Shown one piece after another: positions 24,547-25,748 of a stretch of DNA of 25,748 nucleotides. This stretch comes from Olsenella_L kribbiana (lineage in GTDB: Bacteria > Actinomycetota > Coriobacteriia > Coriobacteriales > Atopobiaceae): the NCBI RefSeq assembly GCF_036408795.1, contig NZ_JAZGJP010000024.1, positions 1 through 25,748 of the forward strand, read 5' to 3'. Positions within the stretch are counted from its first letter, which is position 1. Every line of letters starts with the position of its first letter. The notes below the pieces were generated by a model, which saw only the letters and a program-made list of their open reading frames with translations, had not been told where the DNA came from and did not search any database. The position numbers and the translations under genes are program-made.

Positions 24547-24588
24547 CGCCCCAACGCTAGCCGAGTCGCCGTTGGGGCGGTTATTATT
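24547..24588 (+). terminator. Terminator-like hairpin between the two tRNA genes
   Basis: CGCCCCAACG (24547-24556) pairs perfectly with CGTTGGGGCG (24570-24579) around a 13-nt loop, followed by GTTATTATT. It ends just before the tRNA-Ala gene, so it may end transcription of tRNA-Ile or act as a processing hairpin. Confidence 0.65.
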
Positions 24589-24589
24589 C

Positions 24590-24665
24590 GGGGACGTAGC
24601 TCAGCTGGGAGAGCGCGGGCTTTGCAAGCCTGAGGTCGTGGGTTCGATCCCCATCGTCTCCACCA
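24590..24665 (+). tRNA. tRNA-Ala (anticodon TGC)
   Basis: A 76-nt cloverleaf: acceptor GGGGACG with CGTCTCC (one G-T pair), D arm GCTC/GAGC, anticodon arm with loop TTTGCAA (anticodon TGC), T arm with GGTTCGATCC, discriminator A and encoded CCA. Confidence 0.97.
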
Positions 24666-24676
24666 TGAATTCTGAG

Positions 24677-24705
24677 AGCCAGGACATCATGTCCTGGCTT
24701 CATTC
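24677..24705 (+). terminator. Intrinsic terminator after tRNA-Ala
   Basis: AGCCAGGACAT and ATGTCCTGGCT form an almost perfect palindrome (24677-24699), followed by TCATTCAT. It begins 11 bp after the tRNA end. Confidence 0.7.
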
Positions 24706-24723
24706 ATATCTAGGGGTTGCATA

Positions 24724-24758
24724 CAAGAAACGCCACCGGAGCCGCTGTTCCGATGGCG
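24724..24758 (-). terminator. Intrinsic terminator of the ABC transporter gene
   Basis: On the minus strand CGCCATCGGA (24758-24749) pairs with TCCGGTGGCG (24740-24731), with one wobble, followed by TTTCTTGT. It lies 26 bp after the stop codon at 24785. Confidence 0.75.
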
Positions 24759-24784
24759 CTTCGTCTCTGTGTAGGGTCTCGCAA

Positions 24785-25630
24785 TCAGATGCCGATGGTA
24801 TAGAGGGCATGGAAGTAGCCGTCTGGCTCTGCCATGAGCTCGTCGAAGGTGCCGGACTCGCATGCTTTTCCGTCCCTGAGCACCATGATGCCGATAAGGC
24901 CCCTGAGAAGCCCTGCATCGAGCCTGTGTGTCACCATGACTCTCGTCGTCGCAGAAAGGCTCAAGACCGCTCTCGTGACCTGGTCTGCAGCCTTCTGGTC
25001 CAAGGCAGAGGTCGCCCCATCGAAGAGAAGCGTACGCGCTCCATGGAGCAATGCTCTTGCTATGCAGACACGCTGGCGCTCGCCACCCGAGAGGTTCGCG
25101 CCTTCCTCGCCGCATGCGTAGTCGAGGCCATGCGCTGCCACGAAGTCCTTGAGTCCCGCCTGTTCTATGGCAGAGGAGAGAGCTTCTGCGTCTGCATCTC
25201 CGAACATCGTGATGTTGTCCTTCAGGCTGGCATCGAAGAGAAAGGTCTTCTGGCTCACGAGCGACTCGGTCCCATAGAGGGAATCGAGGCTGACGTCGTG
25301 GAACTCGGATCCATCGAATGTGACCTTCCCCTCATAATCCCTGCGTGCACCCATGAGAAGGGAGAGGAGGGTGGATTTGCCCGAACCTGAAGCACCGACC
25401 ACGGTGTAGCATTTCCCGGCCTCAAACTCGGCCGTGATGCCTCTGAGGACAGGATTTCCTTCCTCATAGGCAAAGAAGACATCCTGAAGCTTGATATCCT
25501 GCGCATGCTCCGGTGCAAGCTGGAGCGTCCCTTCCTCTGCCTTTGCATGCCCGAGCTCGGAGGCCAGCTTTCCTGCAAGCGCAACGGAGGCCTTCCGGGC
25601 GGCAAAGATGGAAGGAAGCTCGGCAATGGG
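24785..25630 (-). CDS. ABC exporter, C-terminal permease end and ATP-binding domain; 5' end cut off
   Basis: The surviving part (about 281 codons) has the end of a transmembrane domain (PIAELPSIFAARKASVALAG) and a full nucleotide-binding domain: Walker A GASGSGKST, Q-loop region SLVSQKTFLFDASLKDNI, signature LSGGERQR, Walker B TLLFDGATSALD and the His switch MVTHRLDAG. The catalytic Glu that normally follows the Walker B Asp is Gly, which marks a degenerate ATPase site as in one half of heterodimeric exporters. Intact relatives have 550-600 aa, so about 300 N-terminal residues with the membrane helices are missing. Homology stops near 25630. The frame stays open to an ATG at 25729, but that part reads DNA of an apparent mobile element. 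The gene is probably inactive. Confidence 0.8.
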   Translation of the reverse strand, partial: PIAELPSIFAARKASVALAGKLASELGHAKAEEGTLQLAPEHAQDIKLQDVFFAYEEGNPVLRGITAEFEAGKCYTVVGASGSGKSTLLSLLMGARRDYEGKVTFDGSEFHDVSLDSLYGTESLVSQKTFLFDASLKDNITMFGDADAEALSSAIEQAGLKDFVAAHGLDYACGEEGANLSGGERQRVCIARALLHGARTLLFDGATSALDQKAADQVTRAVLSLSATTRVMVTHRLDAGLLRGLIGIMVLRDGKACESGTFDELMAEPDGYFHALYTIGI

Positions 25631-25748
25631 GTAACAATCTGCTAGTCGGTTGGCTTGCGATAGATTGTTTGAATCTGCTATTCTTTGCTCTATGAGAGCC
25701 AGGGAATGGGCCGAGCGAGAGGGCCTCAACGAACAAACCGTGTGGAAG
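25631..25748 (+). mobile_element. Left end of a probable IS607-family element, running off the window
   Basis: ABC exporter homology ends near 25630, and about 60 bp further a plus-strand gene starts whose N-terminus resembles the IS607 serine recombinase. The element's body lies beyond the window. IS607 elements have no terminal inverted repeats, so the left border can only be inferred from the loss of ABC homology. Confidence 0.5.
25692..25748 (+). CDS. Partial IS607-type recombinase, N-terminal helix-turn-helix
   Basis: Only 19 codons are visible, from the ATG at 25692 to the window end: MRAREWAEREGLNEQTVWK. This fits the MerR-like DNA-binding N-terminus of IS607 TnpA serine recombinases, which usually begin with a short basic helix and then a GVxYxTAxRW-type turn. 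No Shine-Dalgarno is visible. An excisionase or another MerR-type regulator is an alternative. Confidence 0.5.
   Translation, partial: MRAREWAEREGLNEQTVWK

Overview
The window looks like a cell-envelope polysaccharide locus from a moderately high-GC Gram-positive bacterium, most likely a member of the Coriobacteriia (Olsenella/Atopobium-like). This placement is inference. It rests on the aromatic cell-wall-binding repeat proteins, the fused rhamnose-synthesis enzyme, the actinobacterial DUF6541-type membrane protein, the bifunctional-nuclease family protein and the several IS21-type remnants. No rRNA or marker gene is present to fix the taxon.

Left part (1-6408). Two tandem secreted proteins share the same 20-residue aromatic cell-wall-binding repeats but carry different C-terminal enzymes: an L,D-transpeptidase and a CHAP/NlpC-like cysteine peptidase/amidase. 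Each has its own signal peptide. A LicD-family phosphotransferase (minus strand) and a Wzx-type lipid-linked oligosaccharide flippase (plus strand) follow, divergently arranged.

First mobile-element zone (6409-12000). This is a graveyard of insertion sequences: a composite IS21-like element with matching ends and pieces of two different istB genes, an IS30 transposase tail, a second strongly degenerate IS21 remnant and an IS3 transposase tail. Intact genes sit between them: a Tat-exported metallophosphoesterase and a family 2 glycosyltransferase. The C-terminal remnant of a membrane protein, probably a second flippase, is also present.

Core sugar and glycan section (12218-22835). rfbA faces a two-gene operon, rfbB and an rfbC-rfbD fusion, across a bidirectional terminator; together they make dTDP-L-rhamnose. 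A plus-strand cluster follows: a polyprenyl-phosphate glycosyltransferase, a DUF2304 small membrane protein, an acyltransferase-3 protein and a large DUF6541 membrane protein with GT-C-like features, then a DUF4422-GT8 fusion glycosyltransferase. The glycosyltransferase/DUF2304 pair resembles GacI/GacJ of the streptococcal group A carbohydrate pathway. This suggests a rhamnose-containing wall glycan carrying side sugars added outside the membrane from an undecaprenyl-phosphate donor.

Right part (22836-25748). Here lie a collapsed acyltransferase pseudogene, a bifunctional nuclease family gene, tRNA-Ile(GAT) and tRNA-Ala(TGC) with a good promoter and a terminator-like hairpin between them, and the 3' part of an ABC exporter gene. 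That gene lacks the usual Walker B glutamate and seems to be cut by the left end of an IS607-type element running off the window.
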